Source: Methylomonas sp.
GTDB taxonomy: Bacteria; Pseudomonadota; Gammaproteobacteria; Methylococcales; Methylomonadaceae
Reading direction: 5' to 3'
Assembly (NCBI GenBank): GCA_026988155.1
Contig: JALSLW010000037.1
Location: 1 to 64,000, forward strand
DNA: 64,000 nt
The notes under the pieces are model-generated. The model had not been told where the DNA came from, did no database searches, and was given only the letters and a program-made list of their open reading frames with translations. Of the stretch, positions 37,669 to 47,601 are shown one piece after another. The translations under genes and the position numbers were made by a program. How positions within the stretch are numbered: position 1 is the first letter of the stretch; the number at the start of each line of letters is the position of its first letter.

Positions 37669-37985
37669 ATTACATCCTAATTAATGGAGTTTAAAAACCA
37701 AGATTCTAATTATAAAACACTATGATGCCACTAGCATCCGTATTATTGAAAAACACCTATTTTTTATAAAAAGGCAGAACATATAATCCCTTTTAAATGC
37801 TTAACCTAGAGTGAATATCCACCTTATAAATAGTTTGGCAACAACTTGCCTCTATCAAGACAAAAATTTGACACACGCCTTAAAAAAACCCACAAACCAT
37901 TGAATTAAATATAAATAAAATTTATGGCACAAAACAAGCTATTCAGTTAGGTAATATTACATTCAAGACATAACGGGATTGAATC
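37669..37985. other. Divergent intergenic region, no gene seen
   Basis: An AT-rich gap of 317 bases between the MxaD-like gene (minus) and the diguanylate cyclase (plus). It must carry both promoters. TTGGCAACAACTTGCC near 37847 resembles a sigma-54 site, but its GG-GC spacing is one base short. I see nothing else. Confidence 0.4.
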
Positions 37986-38888
37986 ATGAAAAAAAAATCA
38001 GCTAACCTAGCCGTTGTAAGCAATAACACTTTTGAAGCATCAAAAGCTGTAAACCTGCATCATTATGATATTAGCAGCGCCTTGCAAACAACGCTAGAAT
38101 TTAATGAATTAATCACTATTTTCAGCAATCAAATAAAAGGCCTGATTCCGCATAATGGCTTTGTTTATGAAAATGAAGCATTTGGTTTAAATATAAGCCA
38201 AGGCATTAAGACAAAAAACTCCTGTTCTTATGAATTAAAGGTTGAAGACATGTCGCTTGGCAGTTTAAAAATTATGCGTAGACAGCAATTTGCAGATGAA
38301 GAAATAAAACTGTTAGAAACACTGCTTTGTTCATTAATCTATCCATTAAAAAATGCCACTCTGTATAACCAGGCTTTGAAAATGGCTTTTACAGACCCTT
38401 TAACGAAAACCAATAACAGAACTTCTTTTAGTGACTCTCTGCAAAGAGAGATCAACTTATCACAAAGGAATTCTCGTGATTTATCACTTGTTTTTTTTGA
38501 TATTGATCATTTTAAACAGGTTAATGATACGTATGGACATGAATGTGGTGATATGGTATTGGCTTCTGCTGCCAACTGCATTAAAGAGTCTCTCCGAGGC
38601 AGCGATATTGTTTTCCGTTATGGCGGAGAAGAATTTGTCATCCTTTTAAGCGACACCGATCTTGCCGGAGCAAAAATAATTTCAGAAAGGATTCGCGCAA
38701 AAATTGAAAACCATACGATTGCCTATGGCATGGCCACATTAAAATTAACGGCAAGTCTTGGCATCAGTACCTTAAGAAAAGATGATACCCCCGAATCTTT
38801 AACCAACCGGGCTGATAAAGCGATGTATTATGCTAAAGAAAAAGGCAGAAATCAGGTTCAAACTGAATCAGCTGTCCAATTAGTTTAA
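37986..38888 (+). CDS. Diguanylate cyclase (GGDEF domain)
   Basis: A 300-residue cytoplasmic protein. The N-terminal 130 residues form a GAF-like region of low similarity. The GGDEF domain (about 135-295) has FFDIDHFKQVNDTYGHECGD (split over the metal site) and the active-site RYGGEEF near 214. An RxxD inhibitory site (RGSD) lies five residues before it, so product inhibition is expected. It makes cyclic di-GMP. It is a single gene. Confidence 0.92.
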   Translation: MKKKSANLAVVSNNTFEASKAVNLHHYDISSALQTTLEFNELITIFSNQIKGLIPHNGFVYENEAFGLNISQGIKTKNSCSYELKVEDMSLGSLKIMRRQQFADEEIKLLETLLCSLIYPLKNATLYNQALKMAFTDPLTKTNNRTSFSDSLQREINLSQRNSRDLSLVFFDIDHFKQVNDTYGHECGDMVLASAANCIKESLRGSDIVFRYGGEEFVILLSDTDLAGAKIISERIRAKIENHTIAYGMATLKLTASLGISTLRKDDTPESLTNRADKAMYYAKEKGRNQVQTESAVQLV

Positions 38889-39000
38889 AAAAATAATACC
38901 CATTACAAGGATGTAAAGGACTTTTCTTAAAATTCTTTCACTGCTAAAGGAAAGTACTCCTATACGTTATAATCATCAGTTTATTTTAGATGATTTATTA

Positions 39001-39894
39001 ATGGTTAATAATGCAGAGTGGCAACATATCGCCAAACAGATCGAACAAGCTATTGACCAACCTTTTATTATTGCTGACATTCAGCCTGTTTCTGGCGGCT
39101 GTATTAACTCTGCCTATCTGCTGCAAAGCAAAAACAGCAGTTACTTTATAAAACTCAACCAGGCAAATTTAATTGCCATGTTTGAAGCAGAGTACTCTGG
39201 TCTGGAGGAAATGGCACAGAGCAATACTATAAAAGCCCCCCGCCCTATTCTTTCTGGAGTATTTGCCAATAATGCCTTTTTAGTTTTAGAATCCTTCGCT
39301 CTTAAACCTGGCGACCGGCAATCAGACGAAAAACTAGGTCAACAATTAGCAGGCTTGCATCATCTCAAGAAGCCATTTTTTGGCTGGCATTTAAACAACA
39401 CCATTGGCTCAACTGAGCAGGTAAACACTTCTACTGATAACTGGCCTCACTTTTGGCGAGATAACCGCTTAGGTTTCCAGCTATCACTTGCTGAAAAAAA
39501 TGGTTTTACTGGAAAACTAATCCAGTCAGGTGAAAAACTGTCCAGTTCTTTGCACAAATTTTTCGAAAGTCACACCCCGCACCCTTCAATGCTTCATGGC
39601 GATCTATGGTCAGGAAATGCATCAATGACCAGCCTTGGCGAACCGATCATTTATGATCCAGCCTGCTATTATGGCGATAGAGAAACCGATATTGCCATGA
39701 CTGAACTGTTTGGAGGCTTTAGTGCTAATTTTTATGCCAGTTATAACGAATCCTACCCGCTGTCCTCAGACTATTCAATTCGTAAAACACTGTACAACCT
39801 TTACCATATTCTTAATCACTTAAATTTATTTGGAGCCAGCTATCAGCAGCAGGCACAAAATATGATTGATTCCCTGTTATCTGAAATTTCCTAA
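39001..39894 (+). CDS. Fructosamine kinase family protein
   Basis: A 297-residue aminoglycoside-phosphotransferase-fold kinase of the fructosamine/ketosamine-3-kinase family. ISGGCINSAYLL-type P-loop equivalent (VSGGCINSAYLL, residues 29-40), YFIKLNQ with the ATP-binding Lys, LHGDLWSGNA (catalytic loop) and IYDPACYYGDRETDIAMTE are present. Relatives phosphorylate sugar adducts on proteins so that they fall off (deglycation). The EamA gene begins 14 bases later, so the two are probably co-transcribed. Confidence 0.92.
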   Translation: MVNNAEWQHIAKQIEQAIDQPFIIADIQPVSGGCINSAYLLQSKNSSYFIKLNQANLIAMFEAEYSGLEEMAQSNTIKAPRPILSGVFANNAFLVLESFALKPGDRQSDEKLGQQLAGLHHLKKPFFGWHLNNTIGSTEQVNTSTDNWPHFWRDNRLGFQLSLAEKNGFTGKLIQSGEKLSSSLHKFFESHTPHPSMLHGDLWSGNASMTSLGEPIIYDPACYYGDRETDIAMTELFGGFSANFYASYNESYPLSSDYSIRKTLYNLYHILNHLNLFGASYQQQAQNMIDSLLSEIS

Positions 39895-39908
39895 ACCTTT
39901 TACCAGCC

Positions 39909-40826
39909 ATGCGTATAGCACTTGCTTTCATTAGCGTTATCCTATTATGGGCAACAACCCCCCTTGCCATAAAATGGAGCGGGGAAGGTCCTGGCTTTAT
40001 CTTTGGTGCTGGCTCACGCATGGCAATAGGTGCCATCTGCATGCTTTCATTATTAATCATCCGACGCCAACGCCTGCCATTGCACCGTAAAGCTAAAATG
40101 ACTTATTTTGCGGTTGCCATACAGATATATGGTGCAATGCTTTCAGTTTACTGGGGAGCTCAATATGTTCCTTCTGGCTGGATCTCAGTTATTTTTGGGC
40201 TGTCGCCCTTTTTAACCGCCTTTTTTGCGGCTATCTGGCTAAAAGAACGAAGCCTAACTTTTGGAAAGATCTGCTCTTATTTTTTAGGCGTTTCTGGCTT
40301 AAGCATTATGTTTAGCTCGGCATTGCAGCTAAATATTCAGGCCGTCTATGGCATTATCGCTATTTTAACAGCTGTTTCATTGCAAACTGCCAGTGCCGTC
40401 TGGGTAAAGCGCATCCATGCCAAACTGCCGGCTTCCATACAGGTTACAGGTGGGCTGGTTTTTGCTCTTCCTGTCTACCTGCTGACCTGGGGAGTATTTG
40501 ATAACGCCTTATGGCCGAGCAATTTAAGCATGATGAACATAGCTTCCATCGTTTATTTAGGTGTAATTGCAACGACCATCGGCTTTGTACTCTACTATTA
40601 TTTGCTTATCCATCTGCCTGCAACTACCGTTGGGTTTATCCCAATGATATCTCCCGTTCTGGCACTCTATTTAGGACACACCATCAACCACGAACCTCTT
40701 ACTGTCAAAATATTGGCAGGTACAGCTTTAATACTCTCTGCACTAATCATGCATCAGTTTTTTGACTATTTTATTCTCCGGCTTTTTAGAAAACTCAAAC
40801 CGGCACGTAATAATCTAAAAAAATGA
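39909..40826 (+). CDS. EamA/DMT-family transporter
   Basis: A 305-residue inner-membrane protein with ten predicted transmembrane helices in two EamA repeats. The first repeat includes ALAFISVILLWATTPLAIKW and SGWISVIFGLSPFLTAFFAAIWLKE; the second includes IVYLGVIATTIGFVLYYYLL and FIPMISPVLALYLG. The substrate of this drug/metabolite exporter family cannot be told from the sequence. It follows the fructosamine-kinase-like gene closely. Confidence 0.9.
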   Translation: MRIALAFISVILLWATTPLAIKWSGEGPGFIFGAGSRMAIGAICMLSLLIIRRQRLPLHRKAKMTYFAVAIQIYGAMLSVYWGAQYVPSGWISVIFGLSPFLTAFFAAIWLKERSLTFGKICSYFLGVSGLSIMFSSALQLNIQAVYGIIAILTAVSLQTASAVWVKRIHAKLPASIQVTGGLVFALPVYLLTWGVFDNALWPSNLSMMNIASIVYLGVIATTIGFVLYYYLLIHLPATTVGFIPMISPVLALYLGHTINHEPLTVKILAGTALILSALIMHQFFDYFILRLFRKLKPARNNLKK

Positions 40827-40841
40827 CCGGAGGCTAAGTCT

Positions 40842-41003
40842 AAGGTAACGCGCATTAAATAACCTACCCAGATTGCGCAGGGTTTTTATTCATCTTCAAG
40901 GCGCAACGAAGGGAGCATAGCAAGCTATGTGACCGAAGTTGCAACGCTGAAGACGGATAAAAAGACAAGCAAGATTGGTGGGTTATTTATTGCGAGTTGC
41001 CTA
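40842..41003. repeat. 160-bp MITE-like element with terminal inverted repeats
   Basis: The left end AGGTAACGCGCATTAAATAA and the reverse complement of the right end AGGCAACTCGCAATAAATAA match at all but about three positions, and inner arms (CCTACCCAGATT / AATCTTGCTTG side) extend the pairing. A central CATAG-CAAG-CTATG hairpin lies at 40916-40929. A diverged piece of the right end recurs at 63203-63233. No ORF is contained. Confidence 0.75.
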
Positions 41004-41061
41004 ACATGCTCAATTAATTAAAATGGTGCATCAAGCACCATTACAAAGCAGACAAATACTG

Positions 41062-41352
41062 TTAAATAGCATTTACAAGCAAACGCTTTTCCATTTCAGC
41101 TGAAACTAAAGCATCATGATGCCGTTTGAGCATTGAACATGTAGGTCGCGGAGAAAGTTCCGATTCAACTTCAGCCTGAAGGGTACTAAAAAAATGACGT
41201 TTTAGCGTAGCATCTTCTGGGATGGCTAATTTATTTCCCACCCTTTCCTGATCAGAAGGTGACTGAGACCCAGTTAAGGCCTTACTTACAGGTGTATATA
41301 CAATGACATAGGCTAATGCTAAGCCCACTATTAAGAATAAAACAGTTTCCAT
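41062..41352 (-). CDS. Small single-helix membrane protein, function unknown
   Basis: A 96-residue protein. One transmembrane helix at the N-terminus (LFLIVGLALAYVIVYTPVS) is followed by a charged cytoplasmic part with KRHFFSTLQAEVESEL and KRHHDALVSAEMEKRL. I do not recognise the family. It is a single gene, with the MITE-like element just downstream. Confidence 0.65.
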   Translation of the reverse strand: METVLFLIVGLALAYVIVYTPVSKALTGSQSPSDQERVGNKLAIPEDATLKRHFFSTLQAEVESELSPRPTCSMLKRHHDALVSAEMEKRLLVNAI

Positions 41353-41790
41353 TCAAACTCCAATAATTATTTAATAAAATAGAAAGTCAAAAAGGCATGC
41401 AAAAAATTATTATGCAAACTCATTAACCCTTACTTACAAGCAAAAATTAAGCCAGCATAAAAACCAGAAACAAACAGCTTAATTCCACCTTACCCATCAA
41501 TTAAAATATCATTAAAATTCAAATTCTTACATATATAATTCAAATAACAATCTCCCCCCCCCACCTTTACTGATCCCCTTTCCCAAACTGTAATTAATGC
41601 ACCTTAGTGGATATAGTTAGCCAATAGTCTCCTTAAAAAATTACCTTCTCAGTTAAAAACTCATTTTTAATGGTAGAATGGCCAAAATTATACCAAGAAG
41701 AGCTTTATGAACTCTTGAATATCTAACCAGTCAATATCAATCTATGTAAAATTTGTCACATACTCTCTTTGCCCAACTTGCCATATATAA
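41353..41790. other. Intergenic region with a nine-C run
   Basis: A gap of 438 bases between divergently transcribed genes. It is AT-rich except for a run of nine C at 41554-41562. I see no RNA or protein gene. It must hold the promoter of the GGDEF-EAL gene. Confidence 0.4.
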
Positions 41791-44280
41791 ATGAGTAACT
41801 TCCATATTCTTTACCTAGACAGCGATAACTTTATTGCCAGTCAAGTCAAAATGCGTCTTGAATGGAAGGGCTACCACGTTATTTCGGCAGGTTCAGAGCA
41901 AGAGCTCTTAACAAACATAGCTCAACAATTATTGCCTTATGACCTATTAATTGTAGATTACTTAACCCCCAGTCCTAATGCTTTTTCTTTATTGGAAGAT
42001 TTAAAACTGCAAAACTTTTCTCCTCCGACAATCATTGTCAATGCAGAAAAAGACCCCAAGCTGATTGCCGAAGCAATGCACCTAGGATGCATGGATTATG
42101 TTGTAAAAGATCCATTAATCCAAAACTTTACTGAACAGCTCAGTTTTAGCATTTTTCAATCAATTGCAAAACTGCAACTGAACAGAACTCTGTCTAAAAA
42201 CAAAAAACACGTGCCAGAACAGTTGGCTAAAAAACCAGGCCATACAAAAACCGTATCCTCTGAAGCAGATACATCAGGTACAACTTGGGAGTATTCGCTT
42301 TCTAAAAAAATAGTGCAATGGTTTCCTGCTCAAGGTTCAGCAAAAAAGACGCTCTCTTATGATAAATATATATCAAGGATTCATGCTGATGATGTCGCTC
42401 TGGTCAAAACAAAACACAACACTTGCCTATATGCCCACATTCCAGTCAACTATAGTTTTCGCTATTTATCTGATAATGAAATAACCACCTTTCATGCCTT
42501 CATAAAGCCTGATGTTGATAGCAACGGAGTTGTAAACCGTTTATATGGTCGTCTACAGACTGATTCGGCACAACAGCAGGCAGACCAAAACCTGCAGCTC
42601 AAGCTTTCTTTTTTTGAACATACCAAAGATGCCATTTTTATTACTGATGCGCAAAAAAAAATTATTTCTATCAATAATGCATTTACAACCATTAGCGGTT
42701 TATCTGAACAGGATGCTTTAACAAAAGACTGCAGCATTCTTAATACAGAACAATTTGATAGTGATTTTTTTAACAACGTTGGCAAGACTTTAAAAAAAAA
42801 CCACTATTGGCAAGGTGAAGTTTCAATTCGGCACCTAAACGGCCATTCAATTCCTGCCTGGCAGTCTATTTATATTTTAAAAGATAAAGCAGGAAAAATT
42901 TTTCAGACTATCTCTATATTAAGAGATATCAGCCAGCAAAAAGAGGTTGAAGAATCTATAAAATTTCAGGCAAACTACGATCCTCTGACTCACTTGCCAA
43001 ACCGTACCTTATTTAGAGATAGATTAGCCAATGCCATAAAACAATGTCAGCGCAACGAGAAAAAACTAGCTCTAATGCTGTTAGACCTTAACAAATTCAA
43101 ATGGATAAATGACACCTATGGACACCATGTTGGTGATTGTCTGCTACAGGAAACTACAAAAAAATTACTGTCCGCAATCAGAAGTTCAGATACTGTAGCT
43201 CGTCTAGGCGGTGATGAATTTTGCATCATAGTCCCTGAACTGGAAAAAATAACCGATGCCGAATTAATTGCCAGGAAAATTTTTAACTCATTCGAAAAGC
43301 CAATAGTTATTGATCATCAGGAAATTTTTATCTCAGGAAGCATAGGTATTGCCATTTTCCCCGATGATGGCAGCAATCTGGTGACGTTGCAAAAAAATGC
43401 AGATAGCGCCATGTATATAGCAAAAAACCATGATGACAATAGCTTCTATTACTATACTCAGGCATTGCAGCAAGAGACTGAAAAGCGTTTAAACCTGATT
43501 ACTGATATGCGCTCAGCAATCGTCAGGCAGGAGTTTACAATATATTATCAGCCCACTATAGACCTGCAAAATAACAAAGTTGTCGGTGCTGAAGCCCTAT
43601 TGCGCTGGAATCACCCGACGGCAGGCTATATTCCATTAAATGATTTCATTCCAATCGCAGAAGAAAGCGGACTCATCCGTGAGATTGGAAATTGGGTCAT
43701 CAATGAAGTTGCCTGCAACATGCACCACTGGTCAACTTTAGGACTGCCTCCCATTCATATTTCAATTAATCAATCTTCTACTCAGTATAATCAGCCCGAT
43801 TGCCATCATGAATGGCTAGCTATTTTAAAAAAAAACCAAGTTCCTCCAGGATGCATTACTTTTGAGATACCTGAAAATATTTTTATCGAAAAAAAAAGCA
43901 GTCACCTTAAAAGCATTAAAAAACTCAAACAGGAAGGCATTCAAATTTCCCTTGATAGTTTTGGCACAGGCTACTCTTCCTTAAGCTATCTAAAGAAATT
44001 CCCCTTTGATGCTATAAAAATTGACCGTTCATATATTCACAGTATGACTAGCAACCCTACTGATGCCATTCTGGTAGAAACCATTATCATTCTGGCAAAC
44101 AAACTAAACATCAGAATCATTGCCACAGGAGTTGAAAACCAGGAACAGTTAGAACTATTGGGCCAGTTAGATCAGCAATGCCGCTATGCTCAGGGAAATC
44201 ATTTCAGCAAACCCCTGTCACTTGATGAATTTGAACAGTTCATGAAAATACAAAACAAATTAGGGTCGTATCTTAAATAG
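41791..44280 (+). CDS. REC-PAS-GGDEF-EAL cyclic di-GMP protein with degenerate EAL site
   Basis: An 829-residue cytoplasmic protein. Domains in order: receiver (1-120; LLIVDYLTPSP holds the likely phospho-acceptor), a linker, PAS near 270-385 (DAIFITDAQKKIISINNAF), GGDEF near 395-555 (RLGGDEF at about 471-477 with an RSSD inhibitory site before it) and EAL near 570-820. The GGDEF site is intact. In the EAL domain the EAL motif (GAEALLRW) is present, but the usual DDFGTGYSS reads LDSFGTGYSS (S723) and the usual EGVE reads TGVE (T779). It is therefore probably a cyclase, with an EAL domain that binds or senses rather than cleaves. Confidence 0.92.
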   Translation: MSNFHILYLDSDNFIASQVKMRLEWKGYHVISAGSEQELLTNIAQQLLPYDLLIVDYLTPSPNAFSLLEDLKLQNFSPPTIIVNAEKDPKLIAEAMHLGCMDYVVKDPLIQNFTEQLSFSIFQSIAKLQLNRTLSKNKKHVPEQLAKKPGHTKTVSSEADTSGTTWEYSLSKKIVQWFPAQGSAKKTLSYDKYISRIHADDVALVKTKHNTCLYAHIPVNYSFRYLSDNEITTFHAFIKPDVDSNGVVNRLYGRLQTDSAQQQADQNLQLKLSFFEHTKDAIFITDAQKKIISINNAFTTISGLSEQDALTKDCSILNTEQFDSDFFNNVGKTLKKNHYWQGEVSIRHLNGHSIPAWQSIYILKDKAGKIFQTISILRDISQQKEVEESIKFQANYDPLTHLPNRTLFRDRLANAIKQCQRNEKKLALMLLDLNKFKWINDTYGHHVGDCLLQETTKKLLSAIRSSDTVARLGGDEFCIIVPELEKITDAELIARKIFNSFEKPIVIDHQEIFISGSIGIAIFPDDGSNLVTLQKNADSAMYIAKNHDDNSFYYYTQALQQETEKRLNLITDMRSAIVRQEFTIYYQPTIDLQNNKVVGAEALLRWNHPTAGYIPLNDFIPIAEESGLIREIGNWVINEVACNMHHWSTLGLPPIHISINQSSTQYNQPDCHHEWLAILKKNQVPPGCITFEIPENIFIEKKSSHLKSIKKLKQEGIQISLDSFGTGYSSLSYLKKFPFDAIKIDRSYIHSMTSNPTDAILVETIIILANKLNIRIIATGVENQEQLELLGQLDQQCRYAQGNHFSKPLSLDEFEQFMKIQNKLGSYLK

Positions 44281-44318
44281 GGCGTATATTGTTGAGTGGG
44301 TGAGCACAAGATAGTTTT

Positions 44319-46535
44319 TTAACCCAAGCTCTTTTTCTTTCCCAACCATTTCTGAAGCTCTTTCATAGCATATCGATAGCCGGCTTCTTCTATCTTTTTT
44401 GCATCTTTATATGCCATTAATGAAAATTCATTTACCGGAGGCTGTAAGTACAGATCAGCAACCCCATCCATCCCTTTTTTTCTTTGCGCCAACCCGCCAA
44501 TCATACTGGCTCGGGTTAATATTTCTATCATACCGAGACTGCTATTATCCTCTGCCATAGGGTTTATTTTATTCAGCAGCAATTGCCACCCGCTAACTCC
44601 GCCGCGGTGGTCATCATTGTTCATTAAATCTTCACATGCATTCACATCAACAGCAATAATGGTTCCGCCATCGTTCATCTCCGCCATTACATCAACGGGT
44701 ACATTATTTAGTAAAGCACCATCAACCAGCAAATCACCGCCTACAACCTGAGGAGGAAACAAGCCTGGCGGCACATTGCTATTTAAAACGGCAGCAAGCA
44801 AGGATCCGCTGCTATGAGTCATCACCGTTGCACGGCTGATATTGCATGAAACCGAAAAAAAACGCAGCCAAAGATCCTCAATCTCCCTATCACCAAACAT
44901 ATCAAGCAATGCTTTGGTCATTCTTTTACCCGAAAAAAGTGAACGGATTGGCAGAGTAAACCGGTCTCCATGCAAACATAGCCGAAGAGTCCGTTCAATC
45001 ATCTCAACATGCGTCCATTGCATTGCATATTGGGCAGCAATCACGGCTCCTATGCTATTTCCGCCGATAAGGTCTACAGGAATATTCAGCTCGTTTAAGG
45101 CACGAATAACACCAATATGAGCAAAACCTTTTGCTCCGCCGCCACCTAAAACTATGCCGATTGAATTTCCCGTTAAAAACCTTGCTACACGGCTATAGTC
45201 AGCCCTATTTTCGTCTCTAATATGATAATGTGCATTTAATGTACGTCCTTTCAGCCAACTCGATGATTGTTCTGGAACTGAATTTGAACTGGGGTGATTA
45301 AGCAGCAGCGTTTTTTTTACGCGCTTTTGTCCCAACTCATTTAAAATGTTTTTCTCTAAATCGCTTTTCTCCGGCCTTGCTTTCCTATTGGCCAAAAATA
45401 AAACATGGTCAGCCTGCCTCAGACATCTAAGTGTCCAATGCGTCATTGAATCATCAGTTACATAAACAACATAACGGTGTGTGATTTCCTGCTCAGCCAG
45501 CCAATGCAATAGAGAATGATTATATTCACTGTTAAATGCCGACTGCGCAATCCCTTTATGGCTAAAAGCGGCATCAACTCTATCACTAGTTAAAAAGATG
45601 GTCTGACCAAATTCACTTAATGCGACAGTGAGCTGCTGAATGACCTCTGGCTTTTTTGTCTGAGACAAATCGGCAAAAACAAAAGTATCTGCAGGTTTCA
45701 GAGGAGATTTATTAGTCTCCAATATATAGTTAACCGAACTCTTAACAAACGTCTGACTTATTTCAATAGGATAGATCTTTAACACCTTTTCATAAGATGC
45801 TCGGCTTAACTTAGCAACAGTAGAATCCCGGATAGATAAAGCATTAGCAAGACGGGAAGACTGGCAAATAACACCTATTTCGCCAATAGGTTCTCCACGG
45901 CCTGCGATTCGCAAATCTTCAAAATTTGACCCTGCAGAAGAGCGGTAAACTTGGAACTGCCCCGCAATGATAATATATAGCTCATCAGAAATATCTTCTT
46001 GCTTTATCAGCAATGTATTGGACGGAATAGAAAGAATCTCCATCTCGCTAATCAGACGACGCACTATTTTTTCGCTCAAACCTTCAAATAAATGGCTCAG
46101 ATGCAGTGCCAGTATTGTCCGGTTCCAGAATAGGCGGTTAATTATTTTTAAAGCCAATAACTGGCTCTGCTCTGGAAACTGCTTGCCAAGCTCGCGAAAC
46201 TCAGCACATGATAAAAAATAAAGCGTGGTATCTTCAGTAACTTGTGCACCGACAGATCGAACACTGCCACCCTCAGGCAAAAACTCACCAACTAAATGGT
46301 TCGATTCTGCATGGGATAAGATATAGCATTCGCCATCTCTATTTGTATAAACCTGAACTTGGCCCGAAAGAACCAAATATAAACCTTTAACATCATCACC
46401 CTGCTTAAAAAGCGTTTCTGATGCCTTAACCGTTTTTTTTTCTAATTTTCGCTCAATTTCTTTTAAAAAAGTTTCATCCTCAACCCCTGAAAATAAAATA
46501 TTGTTGAGAACAGATTTTTCTGCACGGACAGCCAT
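44319..46535 (-). CDS. Patatin-like phospholipase with two cyclic-nucleotide-binding domains (NTE-like)
   Basis: A 738-residue protein resembling neuropathy target esterase. Two CNBD/Crp-type domains lie at about 20-130 and 145-260 (EPIGEIGVICQSSRLANALSI in the second, split over the cradle). A central segment (280-430) resembles the NTE linker. The patatin domain begins IGIVLGGGGAKGFAHIG; the nucleophile Ser is near 493 in GGNSIGAV and the partner Asp near 602 in VDGALLNNVP. It should hydrolyse phospholipid or lysophospholipid acyl chains. It lies 13 bases after the LolA-like gene, in the same operon as the MMPL exporter. Confidence 0.92.
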   Translation of the reverse strand: MAVRAEKSVLNNILFSGVEDETFLKEIERKLEKKTVKASETLFKQGDDVKGLYLVLSGQVQVYTNRDGECYILSHAESNHLVGEFLPEGGSVRSVGAQVTEDTTLYFLSCAEFRELGKQFPEQSQLLALKIINRLFWNRTILALHLSHLFEGLSEKIVRRLISEMEILSIPSNTLLIKQEDISDELYIIIAGQFQVYRSSAGSNFEDLRIAGRGEPIGEIGVICQSSRLANALSIRDSTVAKLSRASYEKVLKIYPIEISQTFVKSSVNYILETNKSPLKPADTFVFADLSQTKKPEVIQQLTVALSEFGQTIFLTSDRVDAAFSHKGIAQSAFNSEYNHSLLHWLAEQEITHRYVVYVTDDSMTHWTLRCLRQADHVLFLANRKARPEKSDLEKNILNELGQKRVKKTLLLNHPSSNSVPEQSSSWLKGRTLNAHYHIRDENRADYSRVARFLTGNSIGIVLGGGGAKGFAHIGVIRALNELNIPVDLIGGNSIGAVIAAQYAMQWTHVEMIERTLRLCLHGDRFTLPIRSLFSGKRMTKALLDMFGDREIEDLWLRFFSVSCNISRATVMTHSSGSLLAAVLNSNVPPGLFPPQVVGGDLLVDGALLNNVPVDVMAEMNDGGTIIAVDVNACEDLMNNDDHRGGVSGWQLLLNKINPMAEDNSSLGMIEILTRASMIGGLAQRKKGMDGVADLYLQPPVNEFSLMAYKDAKKIEEAGYRYAMKELQKWLGKKKSLG

Positions 46536-46548
46536 TTATAATATAGCT

Positions 46549-47340
46549 CTACCTTGCTCGCTTCAATGTAGCTTTATCAAAGTTTCGCTTTGAAAAACCA
46601 TTTCTAAAGACATAATTTTCCCATACTAAAACGGTACTCTTGCCATTTTGATGGTTAACCATCAGCATTTCATCTGGGCGCCAATATTTTTTCAAATACT
46701 GCCTATAGTTATTTTGTTCCAAGGTTTTTAACAGCGAATCTTTACGGTCATAATAATCTGTTTTTATAGGAATATACCGTTCTTTATCTATCCAAACAAT
46801 TTGTCGGGTATATCCAGAATGCTTATATTGCGGATAGAACTCAACCACAAAGCATTCTTTATCCTTTAACACCTCATCTCTTAAATACTTATACTTATAC
46901 TTTTTCACCTCAAATGAAGTTAAATCTTCAAAAGCAAATTCACTGCCTAAATAAGGGCCTGATTTGTTACTGGAAGAGATTCGCTTCACTCGCTTTAAAG
47001 CGGGTAAATAAAGCCACTGTTCATCGGGCACCAGTGCATGAGTATAGCTTAAAAAAGCGGTACCTTTAATATCTCGAGGTTTACTAAAAACACTTAAACT
47101 TTTATCTCCGTCACCTTTCACTTCCAATGTTTTCATGGTTAAAACGCGCACACTTTCATCGCCATTTCTATTACGCAAAATCATCTTTAAATCTGATTTG
47201 CTATCGCCAAAGCCTGTATCCCGGAGATCGACCTCCTGAACAATTTGCAAGCCTTGCTCTTCAGCGGTTAGGGCAATTGCCTGCCCACAGAAGACATTCA
47301 GTAAAATTAATAAAAATAATCTATTCATTTTTGTTCGCAT
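46549..47340 (-). CDS. Outer membrane lipoprotein-sorting family protein (LolA-like)
   Basis: A 263-residue exported protein. The signal peptide ends near GQAIA (residue 23). The remainder is a LolA/LppX-like half-barrel of the type annotated 'outer membrane lipoprotein-sorting protein': EWLYLPALKRVKRI (DEQWLYLPALKRVKR), GSEFAFEDLTSFEV and WRPDEMLMVNHQNGKST are characteristic. Such proteins are regularly encoded with an MMPL/RND exporter, as here, and presumably carry a hydrophobic substrate across the periplasm. Confidence 0.88.
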   Translation of the reverse strand: MRTKMNRLFLLILLNVFCGQAIALTAEEQGLQIVQEVDLRDTGFGDSKSDLKMILRNRNGDESVRVLTMKTLEVKGDGDKSLSVFSKPRDIKGTAFLSYTHALVPDEQWLYLPALKRVKRISSSNKSGPYLGSEFAFEDLTSFEVKKYKYKYLRDEVLKDKECFVVEFYPQYKHSGYTRQIVWIDKERYIPIKTDYYDRKDSLLKTLEQNNYRQYLKKYWRPDEMLMVNHQNGKSTVLVWENYVFRNGFSKRNFDKATLKRAR

Positions 47341-47432
47341 TAATTAATTTTCAAAAAAACTCTATCGGACAGCATAGATAGCCTTATCTTTCTAATGCCT
47401 CTAGGTGTCTGAGCATATTTAATTTCATTTTC

Positions 47433-47493
47433 TGTAGGAGTGGCTTTAGCCACGATTAAATCACCTATGGTCGTGGCTAAAGCCACTCCTGCC
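47433..47493. repeat. REP-like palindrome
   Basis: GTAGGAGTGGCTTTAGCCAC and its near-perfect inverted copy GTGGCTAAAGCCACTCCTGC flank a 17-base spacer. The core GTAGGAG-x-GGCTTTAGCC is a REP sequence type widespread in gammaproteobacteria, usually mobilised by RAYT transposases. It lies in the gap between the MMPL exporter and the LolA-like gene. Confidence 0.8.
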
Positions 47494-47601
47494 TAATTTT
47501 AAAATTGAAACTGTTAGCTTAATAATATGTTAATCTCCAGTATAGCAGTGCAGGCAAAACCTGCTTATCCTTTCACCCAATCCTGCAGTAAAATTTCAGC
47601 T

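Noticed and set aside
37847-37862. A sigma-54-like sequence before the diguanylate cyclase gene
   Set aside because: The distance between the GG and GC elements is nine bases instead of ten, and no activator site is visible.
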